Assembly: GCA_021833625.1 (NCBI GenBank)
Contig: JAKBEU010000003.1
Location: 1-64,000, forward strand
DNA from: a bacterium
Lineage (GTDB): Bacteria; Patescibacteriota; Microgenomatia; UBA1406; GWC2-37-13
Length of the DNA: 64,000 nucleotides
Direction of reading: 5' to 3'
In this document: positions 43,365 to 52,484 of the stretch, piece by piece
How positions within the stretch are numbered: position 1 is the stretch's first letter
How the letters are laid out: every line of letters starts with the position of its first letter
The notes under the pieces: generated by a model
Seen by the model: the letters and a program-made list of their open reading frames with translations, nothing else
Databases searched by the model: none
Told to the model about the DNA's origin: nothing
Made by a program: the position numbers and the translations under genes

Positions 43365-44493
43365 CTCTTTTATAGACGGACTGACGTTTGACGATGTGCT
43401 CCTCTACCCTGGATACAGTGATTTTGAAAGAAGCGACATTTCCCTCTATTCCCATTTAACAAAAAAAATTAAACTTACCATCCCCTTCGTATCAGCTCCT
43501 ATGGATACAGTAACCGAGAGCGAGCTGGCAATAGCTCTTGCTAAACTGGGAGGAATCGGAATAATTCACAGGAATTTATCAATAATCAATCAGGGAAAAG
43601 AGGTAGAAAAAGTTAAAAAATACAATCTTCTTGTTGGCGCCGCAATAGGCTCCAAAGGATATGAAGATCGAGTAAGAGTTCTTGTGGGTGCTGGAGTCGA
43701 TGTTGTGGTAATCGATACGGCTCACGGATATGCAAAAACCGTTATTACGGCAATTACAGATCTAAAAAACAAATATCCAAGGCTTCAGATAATTGCAGGG
43801 AACATTGCAACAAAAGAGGGAGCTCTTGCATTGATAAAAGCTGGCACTGACGGGTTAAGAGTGGGAATGGGACCGGGTGCGATTTGTACAACGCGCATTG
43901 TTTCAGGTATGGGGGTTCCTCAAATGACCGCCTTATTTGAAGTAACAAAAGTGGCAAAAAAATATAATGTTCCGGTTATAGCGGATGGCGGTATTTCTTA
44001 CTCAGGAGATATGGTAAAAGCCTTAGCGGCGGGAGCATCTACTTTAATGATGGGAAGTTTTTTTGCCTCATGCAAAGAATCGCCCGGGGAAAAAGTAGAG
44101 CTCGCAAAAGAACACGTTCCGCTTCGTTTCAAAGATATTCTTCGCATAGAACAAAAGCAGTATTGGTTTAAATCATATCGGGGAATGGGTTCGGTGGGCG
44201 CCATGCAGCAAGGGGCAAAAATAAAATCAGAAGGCGAGTATCATGGTAAGTCGTATTCTGACCGAACTCTTGTTGCAGAGGGGGTCGAAGGACTCGTCCC
44301 GATTAAGGGAACTATTAACGAGCTTTTGGAGCAAGCAATGGGCGGCATTAAGTCGGGGATGTATTACGTTGGTTCAAAAGACATACGCCAACTACACAAC
44401 AGTGCCCGCTTTATCCGCATTTCTCAAGCATCACTGAAAGAAAGTCATCCGCATCATATCCTTATTACTAATCCAGGAAAAAGTTATCAATAA
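43345..44493 (+). CDS. guaB: IMP dehydrogenase lacking the CBS domains
   Basis: 382 residues against about 485 for usual Gua[16 protein letters not shown] opens the barrel, [12 protein letters not shown] binds the base, [21 protein letters not shown] holds the catalytic Cys loop, [18 protein letters not shown] binds phosphate, and [11 protein letters not shown] follows. Between [20 protein letters not shown] and LLVGAAIG there is no room for the two CBS (Bateman) domains that regulate the enzyme. It oxidises IMP to XMP for GMP synthesis. The same arrangement occurs in some CBS-less family members. Immediately upstream of guaA. Confidence 0.92.
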   Translation: MATSISNSFIDGLTFDDVLLYPGYSDFERSDISLYSHLTKKIKLTIPFVSAPMDTVTESELAIALAKLGGIGIIHRNLSIINQGKEVEKVKKYNLLVGAAIGSKGYEDRVRVLVGAGVDVVVIDTAHGYAKTVITAITDLKNKYPRLQIIAGNIATKEGALALIKAGTDGLRVGMGPGAICTTRIVSGMGVPQMTALFEVTKVAKKYNVPVIADGGISYSGDMVKALAAGASTLMMGSFFASCKESPGEKVELAKEHVPLRFKDILRIEQKQYWFKSYRGMGSVGAMQQGAKIKSEGEYHGKSYSDRTLVAEGVEGLVPIKGTINELLEQAMGGIKSGMYYVGSKDIRQLHNSARFIRISQASLKESHPHHILITNPGKSYQ

Positions 44494-44505
44494 TTTTTAA
44501 TATCT

Positions 44506-46029
44506 ATGATTCTCATCGTCGACTTTGGTTCCCAAACAACCCACCTCATTGGTCGAAAAATTCGAGAATTAAACAGCGAAATACACATCGTTGAACCGGA
44601 ACACGCTCTATCCTTCGCCAAAACAAACAAACCGAAGGGGATCATTCTGTCAGGTGGCCCTTCTTCGGTGTATGAAAAAGGTGCTCCGACAATTGACAAG
44701 GAAATTTTTGACCTAGACATTCCCATTCTTGGCATTTGTTACGGATGGCAACTGATAGCCCATCTGCTTGGGGGAAGTGTCGTCTCGGGACACAAAGAAT
44801 ATGGACCCGCGCATCTTACCATCACAAAACAAAATCCTGTCTTTTCACAAAAAGACATACAAAAAATCAACACGGTTTGGATGAGCCACGGAGATACTGT
44901 CGTTAAAACTCCTCGGGGATTTGAGTTTTTCGGAAAGACAGAACAGGTGAGTGCCGCATTTGTTGGTAACACGAAAAAAAATATTTACGGAGTACAGTTT
45001 CATCCGGAAATAGAACACTCCCTGTGTGGAAAATTATTTTTGAAACTGTTCCTCGAAAAAATCTGCCTCCTTAATACGCAAGAGACAAAGCGGTTTAACC
45101 CGGACAAAATGATTGAAGAGATAAAAAAAACCGTTGGCGATAAAAGGGTTATTTGCGCTGTTTCCGGTGGAGTTGATTCAACCGTTGCAGCCTTTCTTAT
45201 TGGAAAAGCAATTGGAAAAAATCTCTATCCCGTCTACGTAGACAGCGGTTTAAATCGCGAAGGGACAACCGAATTAGTAAAAGATATTTTTAAATATATC
45301 GGAATAAAACCTATTATTATCAATGCAAAAAAAGAGTTTTTGAAGCGGCTTAAAGGAAAAACAAAAGGAGAGGAAAAACGAAAAATAATTGGAAAACTAT
45401 ATATAGATTTGTTTGCAAAACAGGCAAAAAAAATTGAAGGAGTTGCGTTTTTGGGACAAGGAACAGTCTATTCCGACATAATTGAAAGCAAGGGAACAAG
45501 ACATGCTTCAAAAATAAAATCCCACCATAACGTTGGCGGGCTTCCTAAAAACATCAAGTTTACTCTTCTTGAACCATTAAAACAGTTCTACAAGGATGAA
45601 GTAAGAATGCTTGGTTTGTCTTTGGGGATTCCTCCTGAGTTTATTCATCAACAAAAATTTCCCGGGCCGGGATACGCCATACGAATTATGGGAGAAGTCA
45701 CCTCCAAAAGATTACTAATGGTCGAAGCCGCAGACAGAATTGTTATTGAAGAAATAAAAAATGCCGATCTATACCGAAAAGTGTTTCATTCTTTTGCCAT
45801 TCTCACCGGAACATATAGTGTTGCGCTAAAAGGGGATGCAAGAAAATTCAAGGAAGTGGTGGCGCTGCGCATTCTTGAGGCGACGGAAGAAATGACTGCT
45901 GATTGGGCAAAGTTGCCCCGCGCTGTCTTACAAAAAATTTCTTCCCGTATTGTGAATGAGGTTCCCGATGTTTCAAGGGTTGTGTACGATATCACCACAA
46001 AACCACCGGCGACAATGGAATGGGAATAG
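44506..46029 (+). CDS. guaA: GMP synthase (glutamine-hydrolysing)
   Basis: 507 residues, normal size. The glutaminase domain shows ILIVDFGSQTTHLIGRKIREL, LSGGPSSVYEKGAP, LGICYGWQ (nucleophile Cys) and GVQFHPEIEHS. The ATP-pyrophosphatase domain shows VICAVSGGVDSTVAAFL, and the dimerisation domain ends KPPATMEWE. It turns XMP into GMP. It lies 12 bases after the IMPDH gene in the purine run that starts at 41637. Confidence 0.96.
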   Translation: MILIVDFGSQTTHLIGRKIRELNSEIHIVEPEHALSFAKTNKPKGIILSGGPSSVYEKGAPTIDKEIFDLDIPILGICYGWQLIAHLLGGSVVSGHKEYGPAHLTITKQNPVFSQKDIQKINTVWMSHGDTVVKTPRGFEFFGKTEQVSAAFVGNTKKNIYGVQFHPEIEHSLCGKLFLKLFLEKICLLNTQETKRFNPDKMIEEIKKTVGDKRVICAVSGGVDSTVAAFLIGKAIGKNLYPVYVDSGLNREGTTELVKDIFKYIGIKPIIINAKKEFLKRLKGKTKGEEKRKIIGKLYIDLFAKQAKKIEGVAFLGQGTVYSDIIESKGTRHASKIKSHHNVGGLPKNIKFTLLEPLKQFYKDEVRMLGLSLGIPPEFIHQQKFPGPGYAIRIMGEVTSKRLLMVEAADRIVIEEIKNADLYRKVFHSFAILTGTYSVALKGDARKFKEVVALRILEATEEMTADWAKLPRAVLQKISSRIVNEVPDVSRVVYDITTKPPATMEWE

Positions 46030-46049
46030 GCAAAAAAGGAAAACATCTT

Positions 46050-46409
46050 TTACTGGTTCTTGATATAAAAGTCTTTCAATGCTGTTTCCACCCCCAGAAC
46101 ACCGAAGACTCCGGGAAGAAAGTGCTTGTGAAAATGAGGAATAGACTGCTGTTGTGGAGGATTGATAAAAGTGAGTGGTTCAAGTAGATATTTTTCTTTA
46201 ACGTAGTGAGACGCCTTCGTGTTTATTTCTTGGTATTCATTAAGCCAACTTTCTAAAAACTCACTTTCTTTCCTTATGTGTTTTTTTGATATGAGTAAGC
46301 AATGTCCTTTGATAATGGGAAATTTCGACTCTAAAAAAATAAAGTTTTTGGTCTCGAAGATGATATTTTCTCCCTGCCCAAGATTACAAAATCGACATAT
46401 GCTGCTCAT
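46050..46409 (-). CDS. Short HIT-like protein
   Basis: 119 residues. CRFCNLGQGENIIFETKNFIF at the start is the usual HIT entry, GHCLLISKKHIR follows, and the histidine triad is PHFHKHFLP. HIT proteins hydrolyse or transfer nucleotides on phosphates such as dinucleoside polyphosphates or AMP-lysine. Small, with a reduced C-terminus. It follows a second HIT-like gene by only 3 bases on the same strand. Substrate unknown. Confidence 0.8.
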   Translation of the reverse strand: MSSICRFCNLGQGENIIFETKNFIFLESKFPIIKGHCLLISKKHIRKESEFLESWLNEYQEINTKASHYVKEKYLLEPLTFINPPQQQSIPHFHKHFLPGVFGVLGVETALKDFYIKNQ

Positions 46410-46412
46410 AGT

Positions 46413-47135
46413 TTATATTTTACATCTATCAAAAGTTTTTACAATTCTTTGAGCTGATAGGCGAGCTAAGTCCGGCTGTTGTGGAATATTCTTCCAATTG
46501 AGTGAGGCCCCGCTTAGTAAGTTGCTTAAATTCCTTTGAAGTATTTGGGAAGGAAACGTGTCTCCCGGATCCTCTGCCCAAATTCCCTCGGATCCTTGTT
46601 GTATAAACAAATATGGGTGTCCGTTATATCGGTCTGTTAAAAGAGGTGTGGGTGTTCCGTCCAATCCATGAAGAAGCTTGTATCCTATTTTCTCTTTTGA
46701 TGTTAAGACATCTTTCATAAACCCCACCACATCAAGACCGTGCGGGTTTCCCACAAGGTGCATATGTTGATGGTAAATAGATTGATTTTTACTTTCCCCA
46801 TACCCCTCTCCTGGACTTCCTCCTCCGTGCTCTCCGCGTATCATTGGTGTCCCAAATTCTTCTTCAACACGCGCAATAACATATCCCAACTCATGCTTCA
46901 GCTCTGGAGCCTGAGCAAACGCCTGTCGATGAACCCTCGGCACTACTAAAAAATGCAATCCGTCCGGTTCAGCGGGGAGGATGTCTGATAAAACCATGAG
47001 ATTGTCTGTCTGTAAAATAGGCATCATGTCCAAACGAGGAAGGCCCAGCTCGACCAGGGGGTGCTTTGCTGGAGCATATGGATTCTTTTGTATCCGTGGT
47101 ATGTCACAAAAACTACATGGTTTTTTCTCTCCCAT
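46413..47135 (-). CDS. HIT-like protein with C-terminal extension
   Basis: 240 residues. CSFCDIPRIQ is at the start, HFLVVPRVHRQAF is the HIT core strand, and the triad-like motif is IYHQHMHLVGN. About 90 extra residues follow (GLDGTPTPLLTDRYNGHPYLFIQQ), a region not seen in normal HIT proteins. The frame opens at ATG 47135, which has a terminator-like hairpin directly in front of it and no Shine-Dalgarno. ATG 47024 (MMPILQTDN) is an alternative but would cut the conserved start. Function unknown. Confidence 0.72.
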   Translation of the reverse strand: MGEKKPCSFCDIPRIQKNPYAPAKHPLVELGLPRLDMMPILQTDNLMVLSDILPAEPDGLHFLVVPRVHRQAFAQAPELKHELGYVIARVEEEFGTPMIRGEHGGGSPGEGYGESKNQSIYHQHMHLVGNPHGLDVVGFMKDVLTSKEKIGYKLLHGLDGTPTPLLTDRYNGHPYLFIQQGSEGIWAEDPGDTFPSQILQRNLSNLLSGASLNWKNIPQQPDLARLSAQRIVKTFDRCKI

Positions 47136-47145
47136 AACAAAAAAT

Positions 47146-47162
47146 CCCGCGCTATGCGCGGG
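47146..47162 (-). terminator. Perfect hairpin just upstream of a HIT-like gene
   Basis: CCCGCGC and GCGCGGG pair perfectly around three loop bases. On the minus strand the hairpin is followed by ATTTTTTG and then, 10 bases after the stem, by the start codon at 47135. No minus-strand gene precedes it, so it looks like an attenuator in the leader rather than an end-of-gene signal. Confidence 0.6.
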
Positions 47163-47251
47163 TGAAATTTACAATAAACTTTTTCCTCTTGACTCTTTCC
47201 ATATTCTATTCTACATGGGACTCCTTTTTTTTGCAATGGGGTTTTGCGTGA

Positions 47252-47257
47252 TATAAT
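47252..47257 (+). promoter_or_regulatory. Extended -10 of the 47264 gene
   Basis: TGATATAAT with TTGCAA at 47231-47236 (spacer 15), only 6 bases before ATG 47264. Leaderless transcript expected. The combination TTGCAATGG ... TGATATA also stands before the recombinase gene at 52485. Confidence 0.55.
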
Positions 47258-47263
47258 CAGTGT

Positions 47264-48409
47264 ATGTATTTTTCCGTCTTCGCATTTATTATCTGGCGCC
47301 TCCTAACGTTGTTTGTCTCTTACGTCGCCCAACGCACCATTCCTTATTTGGGGTTTTTCCCTTACGGAGAAATATTGGAGGGGTTTCACCTTCCTTCGTG
47401 GCTGACGGGGTTTGCAAACTTTGACGGTCTTCATTATTTGCGGATAGCAACAGACGGGTATTCACAATATGAACAGGCGTTTTTTCCCCTCTATCCCCTC
47501 CTTATCAAATTAATTTCTTATTTTTTTAGAGGGAATATGTTTGCTGCCGCCTTTGTTCTTTCATCCGTGTCATTTTTGATCGGACTTACCTTGTTTTTTA
47601 AGCTTGCCTCAAAATTTCAAAAAAAGGAAAATACACCATGGACGCTCCTTTTTCTTCTTTTGTTTCCGACAGCCTTTTATTTTGGTGCACTATATACCGA
47701 AGGATTATTTTTCTTATTGGTTATTGCTTCTTTATATTTTTTACAGGAAAAAAAATATATATATGTCTGTATTTTTTCCTTCCTCGCTTCAACAACCCGC
47801 CTTATTGGAGTTTTCCTTATTGTTCCTTTTTTCTTTTCATTAATAACAAGCAAAGAAGAACTTGTAAAAAAACTAAATTTCAAATCCGTTGCCCTTCTTC
47901 TCTCTCCTTGTATCGGGCTCCTTACCTACGTAGGCTACCTGTGGATTTCAACCGGAGACCCTCTTATTTTTTTTAATGCGCAGCCGAAGTTTGGTGCAAA
48001 TAGGTCGACCCATCTTATTTTATTACCGCAAGTTTACTATCGCTATTTTAAGATTATTTTTACCGCAGCCCACAACTTTCAATGGGTTATGTCGCTTGTT
48101 GAGATGTGTTTTTTCTCCATCGTGTTTGTCGTGCTTATTCTTGATCTGTTTTCAATAATGAAAATGAAAAGAAATGAAAACAAAGCTTTTTTTCTCGGAC
48201 TTAATCTATTTTCCCTCATAAATGTTCTCCTTCCCACCCTCACCGGAACTTTTTCCTCCATCCCCCGCTACGCTCTTTTCTCCCTATCGTTTTTCTTTTA
48301 TCTTGGAGGCATAAAGTCAAAAATGATTAAGTCGGTAATCGCGCTTTTGTTTCTTACCGGACAAATCATTCTTCTCTCCCTTTTTGTGCAGGGATATTTT
48401 GTAGGATGA
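47264..48409 (+). CDS. PIG-V-like membrane glycosyltransferase
   Basis: 381 residues, about ten hydrophobic helices. The first outside loop reads FANFDGLHYLRIATDGYSQYEQAFFPLYPLLIKLI, a variant of the PIG-V/GT76 pattern (WDGxxYxxIAxxGY ... FPLYP). Such enzymes add mannose from a polyprenyl-phosphate donor on the outer face of the membrane. A role in glycan or glycolipid assembly is likely. The gene stands alone with its own promoter and is followed by tRNA-Ala after 39 bases. Confidence 0.7.
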   Translation: MYFSVFAFIIWRLLTLFVSYVAQRTIPYLGFFPYGEILEGFHLPSWLTGFANFDGLHYLRIATDGYSQYEQAFFPLYPLLIKLISYFFRGNMFAAAFVLSSVSFLIGLTLFFKLASKFQKKENTPWTLLFLLLFPTAFYFGALYTEGLFFLLVIASLYFLQEKKYIYVCIFSFLASTTRLIGVFLIVPFFFSLITSKEELVKKLNFKSVALLLSPCIGLLTYVGYLWISTGDPLIFFNAQPKFGANRSTHLILLPQVYYRYFKIIFTAAHNFQWVMSLVEMCFFSIVFVVLILDLFSIMKMKRNENKAFFLGLNLFSLINVLLPTLTGTFSSIPRYALFSLSFFFYLGGIKSKMIKSVIALLFLTGQIILLSLFVQGYFVG

Positions 48410-48448
48410 AAGACCATTTGTGATTTATAATAGACAATATAAAAGAAA

Positions 48449-48521
48449 GGGCTCGTAGCGTAACGGCTATCGCGCTTCCATGGCATGGAAGAGACTAGGG
48501 GTTCAAATCCCCTCGGGTCCA
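48449..48521 (+). tRNA. tRNA-Ala (GGC)
   Basis: Acceptor GGGCTCG/CGGGTCC with the alanine identity pair G3-T70, D arm GCG/CGC, anticodon arm CTTCC/GGAAG around ATGGCAT (anticodon GGC), T arm AGGGG-TTCAAAT-CCCCT, discriminator A. No CCA encoded. Confidence 0.93.
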
Positions 48522-48528
48522 CAAAGTT

Positions 48529-48825
48529 TTATTTACGGATTTGAAAGCCTTCAAATATTTCTTTTGTGTTTTGGTGAAATACCTCAACATCTTCAACCCG
48601 ACTTACCGAAGGACCTTCCTTAATTCTTTCAAGCATTTCCTCAACCTTCGTATCTTCTCCCTGGAATACCGCCTCTACCCCTCCTCCGGGACCGAACTTA
48701 TCCGGATGTAAAAACACATTTTTCACCCACCCGTTCACTCCGACGATTTTTGCCTGTATCTTTGTCCATGCACGAAACCCGACACCGATGACATCTCCCT
48801 TTATATATACATGTACTTGCTTCAT
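48529..48825 (-). CDS. Acylphosphatase
   Basis: 98 residues. KQVHVYIKGDVIGVGFRAWTK contains the phosphate loop with the catalytic Arg (FRAW), although the usual Gln of VQGVGFR is Ile. VNGWVKNVFLHPDKFGPGG then carries the catalytic Asn (WVKN), and VEAVFQGEDTKVEEML follows. It hydrolyses carboxyl-phosphate bonds. A slightly longer loop after the Asn (HPDKFGPGG) is unusual. Convergent with tRNA-Ala, 7 bases away. Confidence 0.9.
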   Translation of the reverse strand: MKQVHVYIKGDVIGVGFRAWTKIQAKIVGVNGWVKNVFLHPDKFGPGGGVEAVFQGEDTKVEEMLERIKEGPSVSRVEDVEVFHQNTKEIFEGFQIRK

Positions 48826-48863
48826 ATACCTTAACTATAGCACTCTCATTAAATCAATTGTTT

Positions 48864-49301
48864 TTATTTAATATTCACGTCAAGATCTTGTGCTTTTTGG
48901 AGAAACAGGGCAGACTGGCTTTTTAAGCCCTTCTCCGCATATAAAACAGAAAGATTGTAGTAGAGCTCCGGATCAGAAGGGTGCGCGTTAATTGCTTCAT
49001 TTAATTTCTCAATTTGTTCGTCTTTTACTATATTGGCATTTTTCAATGCGTTAAGAATTATTTTATCATTATCTTCCTGCAGTTTGCCTATTTCGAGTTG
49101 ATACTGTGTCGTGCTTTGGATGTATTCAAGATAATTGACAACAGCATCCGTCTTTTTTTCCAAAACGTTCCACATAAACACTGGAAAGGACTGTGAATAG
49201 AGAATATTTAACGACGCAAAACAAACAAGTAAGAATATACTTACATAAAAGCGAGTGGTTTTTGATCTGATTTTTTTATAAAAAACCCCGTGTGCCGACA
49301 T
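48864..49301 (-). CDS. Membrane-anchored TPR protein
   Basis: About 145 residues. One N-terminal helix (FYVSIFLLVCFASLNILYS) is followed by a coiled stretch (KLQEDNDKIILNAL) and one tetratricopeptide repeat at the C-terminus, AHPSDPELYYNLSVLYAEKG. ATG 49301 (MSAHGVF) is chosen because the longer frame runs through the shared promoter. A scaffold-like role is likely. Divergent from the TraG-like gene with a common promoter region. Confidence 0.65.
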   Translation of the reverse strand: MSAHGVFYKKIRSKTTRFYVSIFLLVCFASLNILYSQSFPVFMWNVLEKKTDAVVNYLEYIQSTTQYQLEIGKLQEDNDKIILNALKNANIVKDEQIEKLNEAINAHPSDPELYYNLSVLYAEKGLKSQSALFLQKAQDLDVNIK

Positions 49302-49303
49302 AC

Positions 49304-49315
49304 TATAATAGTATA
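49304..49315. promoter_or_regulatory. Overlapping divergent -10 boxes
   Basis: Plus strand TATAAT at 49304-49309 faces the TraG-like gene (ATG 49326). Minus strand TATACT at 49315-49310 faces the TPR gene (ATG 49301, 8 bases away). The two boxes interleave in the near-palindrome TACTATAATAGTA, so only one polymerase can occupy it at a time. Confidence 0.5.
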
Positions 49316-49325
49316 TACTCTTTTT

Positions 49326-51680
49326 ATGGATACTTCTGCTTTTCAAAGCGTTTTAGACAGATCAATAACGCTGTTTGTTGCGGCGGGAATTGCAGCGCTT
49401 GCAGGAATTGCAACCTATCTCTTGTTTTATGTTGTGGTTTTATATTCCCGCTTGAAAAAAAGGGAAAAAATGTCCCTTGAAATGATTACGCTTGAGGTGC
49501 GTCTTTCAAAAGACAATGAAATAAAAATTGATTCGGCAGAACAGATGTTTTCGTCTCTTAGCTCGTTAAGGGGTGGCGGTTTTTTTTCATTTCTCAATGT
49601 TGACGATGTTGTTTCTTTTGAAATCGTTGGAAAACAGTCCGATATCCGCTTCTATGTTTCTGCCCCTTCAAAAATTATTGATCTTGTCGAAAAGACCATC
49701 TACGGATACTACCCCGCAGCAGACATAAGACGGGTAGACGAACCAAATATCTTTTCGGAAGATGGAAGGGTTGTGAGCGGGGCACTTGTTCAAAAAGACT
49801 TTCCCTACATGCCCCTTAAAACATATAAAGATATTCCAACAGACCCGCTGTCGGGAATAACCTCAGCATTGTCAAAAATGGGGGAAGGAGACGGAGCCAT
49901 AATACAGATACTTGTCCGAGTTGCGAAGCCTTCATGGAAAAAGGTGGGGAAGTCATACGTTACCTCAACCAAAAAAAATGAGGCAAATCCGGAAAAGGCA
50001 ACATTTAAAAGCGATCCGAAAGTGCTTGAGAAAATAGAAGACAAGTGTTCCCGTTCCGGCTTTGAGACAACCATTCGCTATGTGGTGTCTTCAAAAACAA
50101 AAGACGTCGCAGGCGTTCACGCCCGAAACATTACCTCAGCCCTTGCGCAGTTTAACTCCGATCAAAATTCCCTGAAAAAAGCAAAAAATCTTTTTGCGGG
50201 AGGCTTCATGATTAACTTTATTTATCGGTTTTTCCCTATTGTTGAATTTCCATGGTATGGGTCGGTTTCCATTCTTACACCCGACGAGCTTGCCTCCCTT
50301 TTCCATTTTCCCAACAAAACCATTGAAACTCCCCATATTCAATGGCTAAAGGCAAAGACAGCCCCCGTTTCATCAGAGGTTCCGACATCCGGAGGAACAT
50401 TTATGGGATTTGGCTATTATCGTGGGGTGAAGCGGCCTGTCTGCATTTCTCACAAAGACAGACAACGCCACGCATATATCATTGGGAAAACGGGTGTAGG
50501 AAAATCAGTGCTTCTTCAGGACATGGCAATACAAGACATTAAAGATGGCCACGGTGTTTGCGTTATCGATCCTCACGGCGACCTGGTTGATGACATTCTT
50601 CGCCGCATCCCCCCGGAAAGAGCTGAGGACGTTGTTGTGTTTGACCCTTCGGATTCCGAGCGGCCGATGGGGCTTAATCTTCTCCAGGTAAAAACGGAAG
50701 ACCAAAAGCATTTCATAACGACAGCAATCATTAATCTCATGTATAAATTGTATGATCCTCAAAGAACCGGCATCATCGGCCCCCGTTTTGAACACGCAGT
50801 CCGAAACGCAATGCTTACGATAATGAGCGAACCCGGAGCAACATTCATTGAAATCGTCCGTATCCTTACCGATCCAAAATATGTACAGGAACTGCTTCCG
50901 AAGGTTAACGACCCGATAGTCCGCCGTTATTGGACAGATCAGATTGCCCAGACGTCCGACTTTCACAAGTCAGAGGTTCTTGACTATATCGTCTCAAAGT
51001 TCGGACGCTTCGTTACTAACAAAGCAATGAGAAACATTATCGGTCAGTCAAAGAGCGCGTTTGATTTCAGAGAGATAATGGATAATGGAAAAATATTATT
51101 AATCAACCTTTCAAAGGGTAAGTTGGGAGAGGAAAATTCAAGCTTCTTGGGCCTTGTCCTTATCCCACAAATCCTTATGGCCGCTATGAGCCGACAGGAA
51201 ATGCCCGAAGCCCAACGACGGGACTTTTATCTGTATGTGGATGAGTTTCAAAACTTCGCAACCCCTGACTTTGCAACGATTCTGTCAGAGGCACGAAAAT
51301 ACCACCTCAACCTCACTGTCGCAAATCAGTTTATTGGACAGATGGATGATGAGGTAAAAAATGCTATTTTCGGCAACGTGGGAACCCTTATTTCCTTCCG
51401 CGTTGGAGTCACCGACGCTTCCTACATCCAAAGGGAATTTCAGCCGATTTTTGGAGAGACCGACCTGATTAATGTTGAGCGTTTTCACGCCTACATGAAA
51501 ACAATCGTAGACAACGAGCCCGTTCCCCCATTCTCCATTGATATGACAAAGGATTTTGCGGAATACAAAAAGGAATCAAATGAAAAACTATCCCAGGCAA
51601 TAGTGCAACTCTCCCGGCTAAAATACGGAAGACCTCGCGAACTTGTTGAGGCAGAAATAACACAACGATCAAACCTATGA
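49326..51680 (+). CDS. TraG/VirD4-like membrane ATPase (type IV secretion DNA-binding domain)
   Basis: About 784 residues. An N-terminal membrane helix (VAAGIAALAGIATYLLFYVVVLY) is followed by a roughly 330-residue domain of CPR-type, then the ATPase: HAYIIGKTGVGKSVLLQDMAI (Walker A), GVCVIDPHGDLVDDIL (Walker B), and LYVDEFQNFATPDFATILSEARKYHL with the Asp-Glu sensor. TraG-family proteins move DNA or proteins through a membrane channel. No other type IV component is in this window. The gene ends ATGA with the reductase. ATG 49326 follows the promoter, and the longer frame starts at 49290. Confidence 0.88.
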   Translation: MDTSAFQSVLDRSITLFVAAGIAALAGIATYLLFYVVVLYSRLKKREKMSLEMITLEVRLSKDNEIKIDSAEQMFSSLSSLRGGGFFSFLNVDDVVSFEIVGKQSDIRFYVSAPSKIIDLVEKTIYGYYPAADIRRVDEPNIFSEDGRVVSGALVQKDFPYMPLKTYKDIPTDPLSGITSALSKMGEGDGAIIQILVRVAKPSWKKVGKSYVTSTKKNEANPEKATFKSDPKVLEKIEDKCSRSGFETTIRYVVSSKTKDVAGVHARNITSALAQFNSDQNSLKKAKNLFAGGFMINFIYRFFPIVEFPWYGSVSILTPDELASLFHFPNKTIETPHIQWLKAKTAPVSSEVPTSGGTFMGFGYYRGVKRPVCISHKDRQRHAYIIGKTGVGKSVLLQDMAIQDIKDGHGVCVIDPHGDLVDDILRRIPPERAEDVVVFDPSDSERPMGLNLLQVKTEDQKHFITTAIINLMYKLYDPQRTGIIGPRFEHAVRNAMLTIMSEPGATFIEIVRILTDPKYVQELLPKVNDPIVRRYWTDQIAQTSDFHKSEVLDYIVSKFGRFVTNKAMRNIIGQSKSAFDFREIMDNGKILLINLSKGKLGEENSSFLGLVLIPQILMAAMSRQEMPEAQRRDFYLYVDEFQNFATPDFATILSEARKYHLNLTVANQFIGQMDDEVKNAIFGNVGTLISFRVGVTDASYIQREFQPIFGETDLINVERFHAYMKTIVDNEPVPPFSIDMTKDFAEYKKESNEKLSQAIVQLSRLKYGRPRELVEAEITQRSNL

Positions 51681-52405
51681 CACCTATCCATCCATTCACG
51701 GCGACCCTCATTGAAAAGCGCTCCTTTTGTGACGGCATTTCTCTTTTTACCTTCAAAATTACTGATTTCAAACTCAGCTTCACTCCCGGACAATATGTTG
51801 TTTTGGATGTGCCAAGCATCCCAAACCCAGTAAAACGCCTCTACTCTATCGCCAGTTCCAGCGCCCACTCCTCCTCTTTTGAGCTTTTGGTAAAAAGTGT
51901 TCCGGGTGGCGTTGCATCAGCCTATATTGACAGCTTCGTTTTTGGCCAAGTAGCCTCATTCAGTGGCCCAGCAGGCCTTTTTTCTTACCAGGAAAGCGAA
52001 AAACCAAAGGTGTTTATGGCAACCGGAACCGGCTTTGCCCCAATTCGAAGCATTCTCTCTTCCCTTTCAAAAACCGATACAACAAAAAAAACACTCCTTT
52101 GGGGACTTTCCTCGCTCAAAAGCGTATACCTTTTTAGCGAGCTTCTCACTCTTGAAAAGGAGCTTCCTTCCTTTTCCTTTTTTTACTGCCTTTCTCAGGA
52201 AACCTCCCTCACAGAAATTCCCGCATATTTCCGGCATTATTTCCGCTTGGGACGTATTGACAAGATGTGGGAAGAGCTCTCCGACAAACAAGCCCTTGAT
52301 AATGACTACTATTTTTGCGGATCACGGGACGTTGTCGAATCGCTCCGCCTCCTTTTTCTCTCGAAAAACATTGCCCCCGCCTCTCTTCGTTTTGAGAAAT
52401 ATTAG
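51677..52405 (+). CDS. FAD/NAD(P)-binding reductase (ferredoxin-reductase type)
   Basis: 242 residues. FTPGQYVVLDV, RLYSIASSS (FAD loop), and ATGTGFAPIRSILS (NAD(P)-binding) are the ferredoxin-NADP reductase blocks; YYFCGSRDVVESL near the end is the typical C-terminal motif. It passes electrons between NAD(P)H and an unknown partner. The start overlaps the stop of the TraG-like gene by 4 bases. An electron donor for the radical-SAM enzymes would be a speculation. Confidence 0.88.
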   Translation: MTPIHPFTATLIEKRSFCDGISLFTFKITDFKLSFTPGQYVVLDVPSIPNPVKRLYSIASSSAHSSSFELLVKSVPGGVASAYIDSFVFGQVASFSGPAGLFSYQESEKPKVFMATGTGFAPIRSILSSLSKTDTTKKTLLWGLSSLKSVYLFSELLTLEKELPSFSFFYCLSQETSLTEIPAYFRHYFRLGRIDKMWEELSDKQALDNDYYFCGSRDVVESLRLLFLSKNIAPASLRFEKY

Positions 52406-52447
52406 GCTCCTCTACCCCATAGTTATACATCTGTAGATAAAAACCCC

Positions 52448-52476
52448 TTGCAATGGTGGTGTCTATGTGATATATT
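52448..52476 (+). promoter_or_regulatory. Promoter of the recombinase gene
   Basis: TTGCAA (52448-52453), 17-base spacer, TATATT (52471-52476) preceded by TGA. ATG 52485 follows 8 bases after the -10, so the message should be leaderless. Confidence 0.6.
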
Positions 52477-52484
52477 ATAGGCCT

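Noticed and set aside
48298-48522. Minus-strand frame beginning MDPRGFEPL
   Set aside because: It is the antisense of tRNA-Ala, a well-known false gene type.
49326-51680. A complete type IV secretion or conjugation locus
   Set aside because: Only the coupling-type ATPase is present; no relaxase, VirB4, VirB8 or pilin genes lie nearby.
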